Assembly (NCBI RefSeq): GCF_026107515.2
Contig: NZ_JAPCHW010000003.1
Coordinates: 310,001-374,000 of the forward strand
Length of the DNA: 64,000 nucleotides
From: Glutamicibacter sp. MNS18
Lineage (GTDB): Bacteria > Actinomycetota > Actinomycetes > Actinomycetales > Micrococcaceae
Direction of reading: 5' to 3'
Positions 47,145 to 56,983 of the stretch are shown piece after piece. The stretch's first letter is position 1; each line of letters opens with the position of its first letter. Both the position numbers and the translations under genes were made by a program. Under the pieces are notes generated by a model. The model was not told the origin of the DNA. It saw nothing but the letters and a program-made list of their open reading frames with translations, and ran no database searches.

Positions 47145-47468
47145 CCACTTGAAAATTCACCGGGAACTCTGCAGACCGCAAGAGGAGAGGTCTACTCTTG
47201 ATGAACTCCGCGGCAATGACTGGCATGCTTGTCGATTCTGATCAGCTTGGCTTTGGTTGCAGCACCGGCTGGGAAGTCGGCTGCTTTTGAACGAGTGCCG
47301 GGCACGCTGAATCTACCCAAGTTGCGCTTCATCTGGACTACGTGGCATCGCGTTGCCGTTCCGGTAACCTGGCCCTCTCATGTCAACCCATGTCAACGGA
47401 TTTGGTAGTGCTGTCAACACGGGTAAAGCAAACCCCCGATTGACCGTGGTCAATCGGGGGTACCTGCG
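47145..47468. other. Intergenic region with the tRNA terminator
   Basis: Apart from the strong hairpin at 47432-47461 no feature is evident. It separates the small hypothetical genes from tRNA-Leu. Confidence 0.5.
47432..47461 (-). terminator. Terminator of tRNA-Leu
   Basis: Arms 47432-47445 and 47448-47461 form a perfect 14-bp stem with a two-base loop. Reading on the minus strand it is followed by TTTGCTTT, as expected of an intrinsic terminator. Confidence 0.85.
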
Positions 47469-47553
47469 TGCGCGAAAGGGGACTTGAACCCCTACCCTCT
47501 ATTCGAGGACTAGCACCTCAAGCTAGCGCGTCTACCTATTCCGCCACCCGCGC
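47469..47553 (-). tRNA. tRNA-Leu (anticodon GAG)
   Basis: The 85-base gene folds as a class II tRNA. The acceptor arm is GCGCGGG/TTCGCGC (two G-U pairs) with discriminator A, the anticodon stem CTAGC/GCTAG encloses the loop TTGAGGT with anticodon GAG, the variable arm is long, and the T-arm has AGGGG-TTCAAGT-CCCCT. CCA is not encoded. Confidence 0.93.
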
Positions 47554-47747
47554 AGGTTGTTTGTTGTCTGCGATCTATCGCCGGCAACGAAGTAAAACTC
47601 TAGCACCAGTTTAAGCTGTTTTCCAATTCGGCGCATCTATCAGCCAAATCACCGTATCCTCGCGGTTATTCAGAGGTTGATTAGGCATATTTCACCCGAA
47701 TCCACACTCACGGTGGCAAGGATCACAACTTGTTGTCACGTTTTGGG

Positions 47748-48410
47748 CTACAGCTGCAGCAGTTGCCGCAGTCCCGAGGCGCTCAGGTGCTGGTTGAAGA
47801 CGGCGGATCCGGGTTCCAACAGCTTTCCGTCAGCCAACGAATCCAACACAACCGGCTCGTAGCCGAGCGCTTCGAGCAGCCCCGCGGTCAGCAGCGCATC
47901 CTCGGGGTAGTCCGAGGCCAGACCCAGGGCCCGTCGTGGATTGGCACTCTTGCGTCCGAAGGAATCCAGGTCCCAGTGGCTGATGTGGTTCAGGGCCTTA
48001 ACCACACGTGCCTGGTCAAAGTGCCCGGCGATCACCTCGGAACTGGATAACCCGGTCCGCAGCCCCTGCTCGAACCAGTCCGGCAGCTCCTCCTGCTGCC
48101 AGCGGTTTGTGGCGTCGACCAAGGTGATCCCGGCCAGGGTTCCAGGGTCGATATCATCAAGGTCTTCCTGGGGAACCATCAGCACCACCAGCCCCACCCC
48201 ATCGGCGATACCTTCCGCATTAACGGCGACCGCCTGCGGCGCGTACTGCATCAGGTGGTACTTGAGCATCCGGGGCGGGCGCGAAGCCGCGATATTCACC
48301 GGGATGCCCGACTCCGCGGCTATCCGGGCCAAGGCGGTTCCCGCGCGTCCGGCTCCCAGGATCCCAATGCGTTCAACCCTTTTGCCGGAGGTCTGGCAAC
48401 TTGTTGTCAT
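47748..48410 (-). CDS. NADP-binding oxidoreductase, F420-dependent NADP reductase-like
   Basis: The 220-residue protein has an N-terminal Rossmann motif GILGAGRAGTALARIA, VVLMVPQEDL and VDATNRW, resembling the F420-dependent NADP oxidoreductase family. Such proteins bind NADP and often act without F420 in bacteria lacking it. An ATG at 48410 preceded by AGGTG is used; an in-frame GTG lies four residues earlier. Confidence 0.78.
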   Translation of the reverse strand: MTTSCQTSGKRVERIGILGAGRAGTALARIAAESGIPVNIAASRPPRMLKYHLMQYAPQAVAVNAEGIADGVGLVVLMVPQEDLDDIDPGTLAGITLVDATNRWQQEELPDWFEQGLRTGLSSSEVIAGHFDQARVVKALNHISHWDLDSFGRKSANPRRALGLASDYPEDALLTAGLLEALGYEPVVLDSLADGKLLEPGSAVFNQHLSASGLRQLLQL

Positions 48411-48791
48411 GAAGCGGTTCACCTGACTTGGTTAGCGGTGCATGTTGGCGCGCCGTGCCGGATTTCGTGTTCCCGGGGCCTTCCCCCGGCAGGGGGCCGG
48501 GTCCCGTTGATGTCCATGACGGCACGGGCCCCTTGGATGGACGGCAAATTCCGGCTGGACCCCTGTTCATCGAGCCGCCTTCGTGATTAGCTACAACCTA
48601 TATTGGCACGTCTTGGCTCAGGACAATTGAATCGTCGTTGGAATCTACGTCGGGATCACAGCGAGTTACCTTTGGGAGTTGTGGTCACCCCGTGGTTCGT
48701 CGGGTTCCGGAATCCGCTCCGGAACACCGGAAGCTGATGTCTTCACATCGGTTGCCTCGCTAAAAGCATAGTGGTGGAGGGGACAAGAACC
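48411..48791. other. 381-base intergenic region upstream of nhaC
   Basis: No gene is evident. GC-rich self-complementary runs near 48470-48540 suggest secondary structure. No known riboswitch is recognised. It presumably holds the nhaC promoter. Confidence 0.4.
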
Positions 48792-50273
48792 ATGTCCGAC
48801 GATTCCCGGGGTTCGGTTGCCAAGGAACCGAGCCTTGCCGATGCACTCGTGCCGTTGGCACTGCTCGCAATTCTTATCGGTGGCGCCATCGCCCTCTACG
48901 GCATCGCCGCCCTGGCCGGACCGATCCAGGTGGCATTGATCCTGTGTTGCATGGTTGTTGCACTAATCGTCCTCAAAAACGGGCACAAGTGGCAGATGAT
49001 CCAGGAAACCGGGCAGGAAGCACTATCCTCGGTCACCAGCGCGATTTTCATTCTGCTTGCCGTCGGGGCCCTGATTGGCACCTGGAATATGTCCGGAACG
49101 ATACCCTCACTGGTCTACTAGGGCATGCAGGTGCTCTCCCCCAGCTGGTACTACGCCGCGACCGCATTGATCTGTGGTGCGGTAGCCCTGAGCATCGGTA
49201 GTTCATGGACCACGGCGGCAACCATCGGAGTCGGCTTGGTGGGCATCGGCACCATGCTCGGGGTGAGTCCGGCGATCACGGCCGGTGCCGTCATCTCCGG
49301 CGCCTACCTGGGAGACAAGCTGTCCCCATTGTCGGAAACCACGATCCTGACCGCCCAGATGGTCGGCGTGGAGACAACTGAGCACATCAAGCGCCAGGCG
49401 TGGACGTCCCTGCCGGCCTTCGGGCTGGCGTTCATCGTCTTCCTGCTGCTGGGATTCACCGCCAGCGTGAGTGATGTGGTGGACACCGCCAGTGAGTTGG
49501 CGGAATTGAGCAGCCTATTCAACATCACCCCGTGGAACCTGCTGCCGTTGCTGCTATTGGGGATCCTGTGCGCCCGCAAGGTCCCGGCGTCGATAGCCCT
49601 GATTACCTCGGCGCTTTTTGCCGGCGTACTCGCGGCCTTCCTGCAGCCCGGTGTGGTGGCCGTCTTTACCGGCGAGTCGAACCCCTTCATGGCGGGTTTG
49701 AAGGGCACCTGGACCGCGATGGCCACCGGCTTCGTCAAGGAATCGGGTATCGAGGACATCGACCGGTTGCTGTCACGCGGCGGGATGGACAGCATGCTGC
49801 TCACCCTGTGGCTGATCATGGGGGCCGTGACCTTCGGCACGCTGCTGGAGAAGTTCGGACTGATTTCGCGGCTGATCACGCCCCTGCTGTCATGGGCCAA
49901 GACCACCGGGAAGCTGCACCTGGCGGTGTTCATCTCGGCTTTCGGCCTCAATGTGGTGGCCGGGGACCAGTACATCGCCCTGGTCCTTCCGGCACGGCTC
50001 TACAAGGTCGAATTCGCCAAACGCGGCCTGGCGCCAACCAACCTCTCACGGTTGACGGCGGACAGCGGGACGGTGACCTCGGCCCTGGTTCCCTGGAATT
50101 CCTGCGGTGCGTTCATGAGCGCAACCCTCGGGGTCTCAACGCTTCTCTACCTGCCGTTCGCGCTGTTCAATATCTTCAGCCCACTGCTCAGCGTGCTGTA
50201 CGGCTTCACGGGGTTCAAAATCGAGAAGATCGGGCCTGCGGCAACGGAGAACAAGTCGGGCGAGGAACAGTAA
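48792..50273 (+). pseudogene. nhaC: Na+/H+ antiporter NhaC, interrupted by an in-frame TAG
   Basis: Two segments in one frame read as a single NhaC-family antiporter: 48792-49121 (110 residues to the stop) and from 49122 to the true stop at 50273. The stop TAG at 49119-49121 replaces a codon within SLVY-stop-GMQVL, where NhaC proteins typically have a tyrosine (SLVYYG). One base change from TAC/TAT would restore it. The second half has intact motifs such as KLSPLSETTI. An internal ATG at 49125 could start a truncated protein. The first segment has a GGAGGGG ribosome site. Confidence 0.85.
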
Positions 50274-50293
50274 CCCCGTAGTCCGGCACGACG

Positions 50294-50344
50294 CCACGGG
50301 CCGGCTCCGATGCAGATGCACCGGAACCGGCCCGTGGGTTCTTC
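50294..50344. terminator. Hairpin terminator between nhaC and the Nramp-like gene
   Basis: Arms 50294-50309 and 50322-50337 form a 16-bp stem with one mismatch; TTCTT follows. It can serve both convergent genes. Confidence 0.75.
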
Positions 50345-50354
50345 CGTGTGGTTA

Positions 50355-51662
50355 TCAGCTACCGAGCCCGAGGACCGGAGCCAACGCCTTGATCAGTTCA
50401 TTGATACCCAGGGCCAGGAACAGTGCCGCGGTAATACCCAACGCGATGTTGGTGTGCAGCTTGTTGGACCAGGCCTTGGGGATCCGCTTGCCGTTGAGCA
50501 GGCCGAGCAGCGTCAGCGCGAGGAATGGCATGAACAGCGAGCCGAGCACCCCGTAGGCCAGGATCAGTGCGATCGGGCGATCCAGCAGGAACAGCACCAT
50601 CGGAGGGAAGGTCAGCCAGATGACGTAGAAACGGAAGTACTTGCCACCTACCCGAGTATCGGCATGGCCCGACTCCTTGCCGCGCATATTGCCCCAGAAG
50701 TCGGCGAACATGAGCGACACACCGTTCCACACGCCGATGATCGAGGAGAAGGAGGCGGCCCAGAAACCGATGAGGAATCCGGTGCCGACCACGTCACCGT
50801 ACTTTTCGTTCAGCACATTGCCCAGATCCAGCAGGCCCGCATCACCGGCGGACAGCGAGATGCCAGCGGCGCGCACCACTTCGGCACCCACGATCAGCAT
50901 GGCGATCACGAAAATACCGGTCACAACGTAGGCCATGGAGTTGTCGATGCGCATCACGCGCATCCACTTCGGGGTGTACCAGCCCTTTTCACGCAGCCAG
51001 TAACCGTAGGCCGCCAGGGTGATGGTGCCGCCCACGCCGCCGGCCAGTGCCAGGGTGTAGACCACGCCGCCTTCGGGGATCAGCGGCACGAAACCGGTGA
51101 ACATTTCCGGGATGTTCGGCGCGGCGATCACGGCCAGGCCCACCACGGTGATGAACATGATGCCCACCAACACCGCGGTGATCTTCTCGAAGAACGCGTA
51201 CTTGCCGAACCAGATCATCACGAACCCGGCCAGGCCCATGAGCACGGCCCAGATCTTCAGGTCAACCGCTGGGAACAGCGCTGCCAGCGGCATGGCCGCC
51301 GAGCTCATGGCCGTAGCCCCGTACACGAAGCCCCAGATCATGATGTAGGGGCCGAAGTACCAGGTGGTCCATTTGCCCAGTGAACGCCAGCCCTGGAAGA
51401 TCGTCTTGCCGGTGGCCAGGGTGTAGCGCCCGGCGCCCTCCACCAGGACGATCTTCAGGATCACACCGAGCACCACGGCCCAGAGCAGCGCGTAGCCGTA
51501 GCGGCTACCGGCGACCAGGGTGGCCACCATATCGGCGGCGCCCACACCGGTGGCGGCAACCACCAGCCCCGGTCCGACAATTTTCCATTTGGGTGGTCCA
51601 CCGGACTCAAGCCCGGTGTCACGGACGCTTTCCGGAATAACCGGTGGCGTGTTTTCGGCCAT
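50355..51662 (-). CDS. Nramp family-like transporter with non-canonical metal site
   Basis: The 435-residue protein has about eleven helices and the Nramp layout. In canonical Nramps TM1 has DPGN and TM6 MPH, which bind the metal. Here the equivalent TM1 is AATGVGAADMVATLVAG and TM6 is GGVGGTITLAAYGYW, so both motifs are absent. It belongs to an Nramp-related branch, and its substrate should not be called manganese or iron on family grounds alone. It is convergent with nhaC. Confidence 0.82.
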   Translation of the reverse strand: MAENTPPVIPESVRDTGLESGGPPKWKIVGPGLVVAATGVGAADMVATLVAGSRYGYALLWAVVLGVILKIVLVEGAGRYTLATGKTIFQGWRSLGKWTTWYFGPYIMIWGFVYGATAMSSAAMPLAALFPAVDLKIWAVLMGLAGFVMIWFGKYAFFEKITAVLVGIMFITVVGLAVIAAPNIPEMFTGFVPLIPEGGVVYTLALAGGVGGTITLAAYGYWLREKGWYTPKWMRVMRIDNSMAYVVTGIFVIAMLIVGAEVVRAAGISLSAGDAGLLDLGNVLNEKYGDVVGTGFLIGFWAASFSSIIGVWNGVSLMFADFWGNMRGKESGHADTRVGGKYFRFYVIWLTFPPMVLFLLDRPIALILAYGVLGSLFMPFLALTLLGLLNGKRIPKAWSNKLHTNIALGITAALFLALGINELIKALAPVLGLGS

Positions 51663-51916
51663 GCGAATCTCAGTCCTTCACGTTGCGTGGTTGATGAAGC
51701 GGCATGTGCTGCGCCCACCATCCGGTGGGCAGCGCCGCGGCGAGTCGTGCTCGGGCTGGATCCACAGCACAATCTCACGTATCTCTGCTACCAATGTAGA
51801 GGTGATCGAGCACACAACCAACGCAAAAGCGAAGTCCTAACACTTCCTTAGGTCTTCTGCGCCTGCTGGTAAGGTGCATCTGGAATCGAGTGCAAACGGC
51901 AAGGGAATCGGGACGT

Positions 51917-52582
51917 ATGGATCTGCTGATCGTCGAAGATGACGACGCGGTGGCCGCGGCGTTAAACGACGCGGTGCAGGCCGCGGGACATCGGGCCGAA
52001 CGGGTGGCGCGCGGCGCCGATGCGCTGCTGCGCCATCGTGAAGCCCAGATGATCCTGCTCGATCTGGGCCTGCCGGATATGGATGGACTGGAGGTGCTGC
52101 GCAAGTTGCGGCTGGTCACCGACTGCCCGGTGCTGATCCTCACCGCCCGCGACGACGAACGCAGCGTGGTACGCGGCTTGCGGCTGGGCGCCGATGACTA
52201 CCTGGTCAAGCCGATCCGGTTGATCGAGTTGCTGGCCCGCATCGAAACGGTGGCCCGGCGCATGCCCAGCCACAGCGCATCGACCCGGGCCATCGTCACC
52301 GGTGCGCTGACCGTCGACGTCGAGGAACGCACCGCGACCCTGGCCGGCCGCGAGCTTCGCCTGACCGCCAAGGAATTCGACCTGTTGGCCCTGCTGGCTC
52401 AGCATGCCGGGGTGGTGGTCTCCCGCGAGCAGATCCTCGACAGCCTCTGGGGCGACGCGTTCCTGGCCGTCTCCCGGTCCCTGGATGTGCACCTGACCGG
52501 GCTGCGAGCCAAGCTCGATACCCCGGGCATGATCGTCAATGTCCGCGGCGTCGGCTACCGGCTGGAAGCCCCGGCCGGGTGA
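51917..52582 (+). CDS. OmpR-type response regulator
   Basis: The 221-residue protein has a receiver domain (acidic pocket EDDD 7-10, phosphoacceptor Asp49 in LLDLGLPDMDG, LTARDD, Lys in LVKPI) and a winged-helix OmpR domain (VLTVDVEERTATLAGRELRL and YRLE at the end). The ATG at 51917 is used rather than an upstream one at 51890. The stop overlaps the kinase GTG by four bases. Confidence 0.9.
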   Translation: MDLLIVEDDDAVAAALNDAVQAAGHRAERVARGADALLRHREAQMILLDLGLPDMDGLEVLRKLRLVTDCPVLILTARDDERSVVRGLRLGADDYLVKPIRLIELLARIETVARRMPSHSASTRAIVTGALTVDVEERTATLAGRELRLTAKEFDLLALLAQHAGVVVSREQILDSLWGDAFLAVSRSLDVHLTGLRAKLDTPGMIVNVRGVGYRLEAPAG

Positions 52583-54006
52583 GGCTGCGGGTGTTGGGCG
52601 TGCTCGGCGCCCTGTTGGCGATCCTGGTGGCGGTGCTCTGCGTGGTGCTGCTGCAATCGGTGAGCCGTGCCGCAACCCAGGACCTGCAGTTCAGCCGGCT
52701 TGATTCGCTGAACCGGTTTGTCCAGCTGGCCATGGAAGCCGAAGCCGAGTCGGACCACGACCGGCTGCTGACCGAGATGCGCAGCTATTCCCGGCTGTTC
52801 GGGGAGGGAATCGTGGTGCGGGTGGGCAACGAGGTACTGGACACCGGCGAGCTGGATGCCACCGACCCCGCCGTGGCCCGCGCCCTGCGCAATGCCGGGG
52901 TGAACCTGGCCCACACCGAGCTGCCGACGGTGAATCCCTTCGGCACCGGCAGTGAACTGCTCTCCCGCCCCTTCGGCAATTCCAGCCAGGTGCTCGGTGC
53001 GGTGGTGCTGGAAGTCAACCCGCAGACCGCCCGGCAGAAGGTGTTGGCCGGCTGGCTGGCCGTGGTGGGCACAGCATTGGTCGCCACGGTGATCCTGGTG
53101 GGCCTGGCCTGGTGGGTCACCACCTGGGTGCTGCGCCCGATCCACCGGCTGAACGTCGCGGTGCAGGAATTCGCCAGCACCGGTACCCCCAAGCGGCTAC
53201 CCGAGGACGGGCCACCGGAATTGCGCCAGCTGCAGCGCTCCTTCTCCTCCATGTCCGCGGTGGTCACCGAGAGCCTGGAGGCGCAACGGGAGCTGATCGC
53301 CGAGACCTCCCACCAGTTGCGCAACCCCATCGCCGCGCTGCGCCTGCGGGTGGACCTGCTCAAGCTGAAGCTGGGAAACAGTGCACCCGAAGCCATCGAG
53401 GCCGTGGAACACGAGTTGGGCTCCGTCGAACGCCTGTTGGCCTCGGTGCTGCGGCTGGCCAGCGCCGAGCACCGGGCCTCGGAACGGGCCGCCCACCAGG
53501 ACGCCGGAACCGGTCTCGAAACGTACGCCACGATCGATCCGGTCGAGGTGTTGACCGAGGAATTCGACCGGGTCTGCTCCCGGGCCCGGGCATTGGACAC
53601 CCCGCTGCGGATGAAGGTGGCCGATGGCGCTGACCTGCGCCTGTCCTGCAACGGATTCGAATTGGCACAGATGGTCGGCGAGTTGCTGGCCAATGCGTTG
53701 AAATACGCGCACGGTGCACCGGTGGATCTGGCGCTGGAAAACCGTGACGGCCAGGTGCTGATCACCGTGCGCGACCGCGGCCCGGGACTCGGGCCGGAGG
53801 AACTGAAGAACGCCGGGCGCAGGTTCTGGCGCGGCAGCGAGCACCGGAGCATCGAGGGAACCGGGCTGGGACTGACCATCGTGGGTCGGCTGGCCGAAGC
53901 GAACCGGGGAACCCTGGAACTGGCCGCGGCCGCCGGCGGCGGACTGCTGGCCACCTTGCGTTTCCCCGCCGCCGATTCCTCACCGGAGCCAAAGGGGCAG
54001 GCATGA
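52579..54006 (+). CDS. Membrane sensor histidine kinase
   Basis: The 475-residue protein has two helices (about 7-27 and 158-185) around a 130-residue extracytoplasmic domain, HAMP-like linker, HisKA H-box (ETSHQLRNP, His245), an N-box (ELLANALKYA) and G-box (GTGLGLTIVGRL). The start is GTG overlapping the regulator stop, and its stop overlaps the TAXI lipoprotein ATG (ATGA). The three genes must be co-translated. Confidence 0.9.
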   Translation: MRLRVLGVLGALLAILVAVLCVVLLQSVSRAATQDLQFSRLDSLNRFVQLAMEAEAESDHDRLLTEMRSYSRLFGEGIVVRVGNEVLDTGELDATDPAVARALRNAGVNLAHTELPTVNPFGTGSELLSRPFGNSSQVLGAVVLEVNPQTARQKVLAGWLAVVGTALVATVILVGLAWWVTTWVLRPIHRLNVAVQEFASTGTPKRLPEDGPPELRQLQRSFSSMSAVVTESLEAQRELIAETSHQLRNPIAALRLRVDLLKLKLGNSAPEAIEAVEHELGSVERLLASVLRLASAEHRASERAAHQDAGTGLETYATIDPVEVLTEEFDRVCSRARALDTPLRMKVADGADLRLSCNGFELAQMVGELLANALKYAHGAPVDLALENRDGQVLITVRDRGPGLGPEELKNAGRRFWRGSEHRSIEGTGLGLTIVGRLAEANRGTLELAAAAGGGLLATLRFPAADSSPEPKGQA

Positions 54007-54977
54007 GAATCCCGGATCATGGTTTCTCCCGACGCCGGGTACTGGAACTGTCCGCGCTGGGGCTGCTGGCGGGGGCCTTCCCGATGGGTCTGTCCGGCTG
54101 CACAACCACCACCCACGCCGATGCCCTGGTGGTCGCCGGCGGGGAGGCCGGCGGGCTCTACCACGAGTTCGCCACCCTGCTGGCCGAGGCGCTGCAGCGG
54201 TATTCGGTGGCCACCTCGGCCACCGCGCTGATGACCCAGGCCAGCGCTGACAACATTGCACTGTTGCTTGATGGGACGGCGCAGTTGGGCCTGGCCCTGG
54301 CCGACAGTGTCGCCGCTTCACCGGCCGTGGCCGAGGGGAAAATCTTCACCCTGGGCCGGGTCTACCAGAACTACTTCCACCTGCTGGTTCGGCGGGAAGA
54401 GGCGATCGGCACGGTCCAGGACCTGGCCGGCCAGCGGTTGGGGACCGGCGCCCCGGGTTCCGGAACCTGGCTGACCGGCCAACGCATCCTGCAGGCCGCG
54501 GGTCTCAAGGACACCGGCCAGGAAGCCTCCGAGCAGCGGCTGGGGTTGAACGACGGCCTGGAGGCGTTGGCCGATGACCGCATCGACGCGATGATGATCT
54601 CCGGGGGCATTGCCATTAACTCCATTGAGCAGCTGAACCGCAGCACCCCGCTGCGTCTGCTGGATCTGGCCTCCCTGATTCCGGACCTGCGGGCGGACCA
54701 TCCGGGCCTCTACGACCGGGTCGTCATCCCGCAGGACACCTATTCCGGGATGGAAACCGTGCACACGATCGGGGTGTCGAACCTGTTGCTCGGACGCGCC
54801 GATCTGCCCGACAACCTGGTGGAGGCGACCGTCCGGTTGCTGATCGAACATGCCGGGGAGCTGGTGCCCTCCTCCAGCGCCGGAATCCAGTTCCTCAGCC
54901 CGGATAACCTCATTGCCACCTCCGGCCAGCCCCTGCATCCGGCCGCCGCCGAAACCTACCGCCGGATCCACGGATAG
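54003..54977 (+). CDS. TAXI family solute-binding lipoprotein
   Basis: The 324-residue protein has a twin-arginine and lipoprotein signal (RRR 10-12, then a hydrophobic core and the lipobox LSGC, Cys33), then the TAXI fold: VVAGGEAGGLYHEFATLLAEAL at the binding-site start and DLAGQRLGTGAPGSGTW. TAXI proteins are the extracytoplasmic partners of TRAP transporters. Neither TRAP membrane subunit is nearby; instead it is coupled to a two-component system, so a sensory role is inferred. Confidence 0.85.
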   Translation: MRIPDHGFSRRRVLELSALGLLAGAFPMGLSGCTTTTHADALVVAGGEAGGLYHEFATLLAEALQRYSVATSATALMTQASADNIALLLDGTAQLGLALADSVAASPAVAEGKIFTLGRVYQNYFHLLVRREEAIGTVQDLAGQRLGTGAPGSGTWLTGQRILQAAGLKDTGQEASEQRLGLNDGLEALADDRIDAMMISGGIAINSIEQLNRSTPLRLLDLASLIPDLRADHPGLYDRVVIPQDTYSGMETVHTIGVSNLLLGRADLPDNLVEATVRLLIEHAGELVPSSSAGIQFLSPDNLIATSGQPLHPAAAETYRRIHG

Positions 54978-56278
<1,301 letters not shown>

Positions 56279-56433
56279 GCGACCCCACCTCCTGCGCGGG
56301 CGGTACCCGGTCCTTTCCGGGTACCGCCCACGCGGCATCCGGCGGCAACCCGCTGGTTTGCCTGCTGCCCTGTTCCCCCACCCGTCCGGGATGCGACGAT
56401 TAAGCCCCGGACCGGATGGCGCGAGGAGGGGCT

Positions 56434-56916
56434 ATGGACTCGACCTGGCAGTTGCCGCTGGTGCTGGCCGCCATGCTCGGCAACGCCTTGCTGGCCGGCA
56501 CCTTTTATGCCTTCACCTGCGCCATCCGCCCCGGCTTCAGGTCGTTGGGCGACCTGGAGTACGTGCTCGTCTTCCGGCGGATCAATGCCGCCATCCTGAA
56601 TCCCGGATTCCTCCTGGTTTTCCTGCTCACCCCGTTGGGTTCGCTGGCCTGCACCCTGCTGCTCTACCGCAGCTGGCAGGAAAGCTGGTTGCTGGTGGCG
56701 GCCGCGGCCTTGTCCCTGGCCAGTTTCCTGATCACGGTCATCGTCAACGTCCCCTTGAACAAGCTGCTGGCCACCCGGTCCATTGATGCGCCCTGGCAGC
56801 AGCGCCGGGCCCGGCGGCAATTCGAGGCCCCGTGGAACCGGTGGAATGCGTTGCGGATGCTGGCCAGTTGCGGTGCCGTGCTGTTCTTCACCGCCGGCTT
56901 GTTGCACACCGTGTGA
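56434..56916 (+). CDS. DUF1772 (anthrone oxygenase-like) membrane protein
   Basis: The 160-residue membrane protein has four helices and the DUF1772 signature: LAGTFYAFTCAIRPGF, VNVPLNKLL and RRQFEAPWNRWNALRML. The family includes anthrone oxygenases, but most bacterial members lack a known substrate. GGAGGGG lies just before the ATG at 56434. Confidence 0.8.
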   Translation: MDSTWQLPLVLAAMLGNALLAGTFYAFTCAIRPGFRSLGDLEYVLVFRRINAAILNPGFLLVFLLTPLGSLACTLLLYRSWQESWLLVAAAALSLASFLITVIVNVPLNKLLATRSIDAPWQQRRARRQFEAPWNRWNALRMLASCGAVLFFTAGLLHTV

Positions 56917-56971
56917 GTTCGCCCGGGCCACGGACTTGGTACCATCGGATCATCCCCCTTTACCGATCCGG

Positions 56972-56977
56972 TAGGAT
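56972..56977 (+). promoter_or_regulatory. -10-like hexamer (TAGGAT) before mshA
   Basis: TAGGAT ends six bases before the mshA ATG, fitting a leaderless start, although the AGGA could instead be a ribosome site. Confidence 0.35.
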
Positions 56978-56983
56978 TTCCTG

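Noticed and set aside
49119-49121. TAG in nhaC as a pyrrolysine or programmed readthrough codon
   Set aside because: No pyrrolysine genes are visible and the residue expected is tyrosine; a simple mutation or sequence error is more likely.
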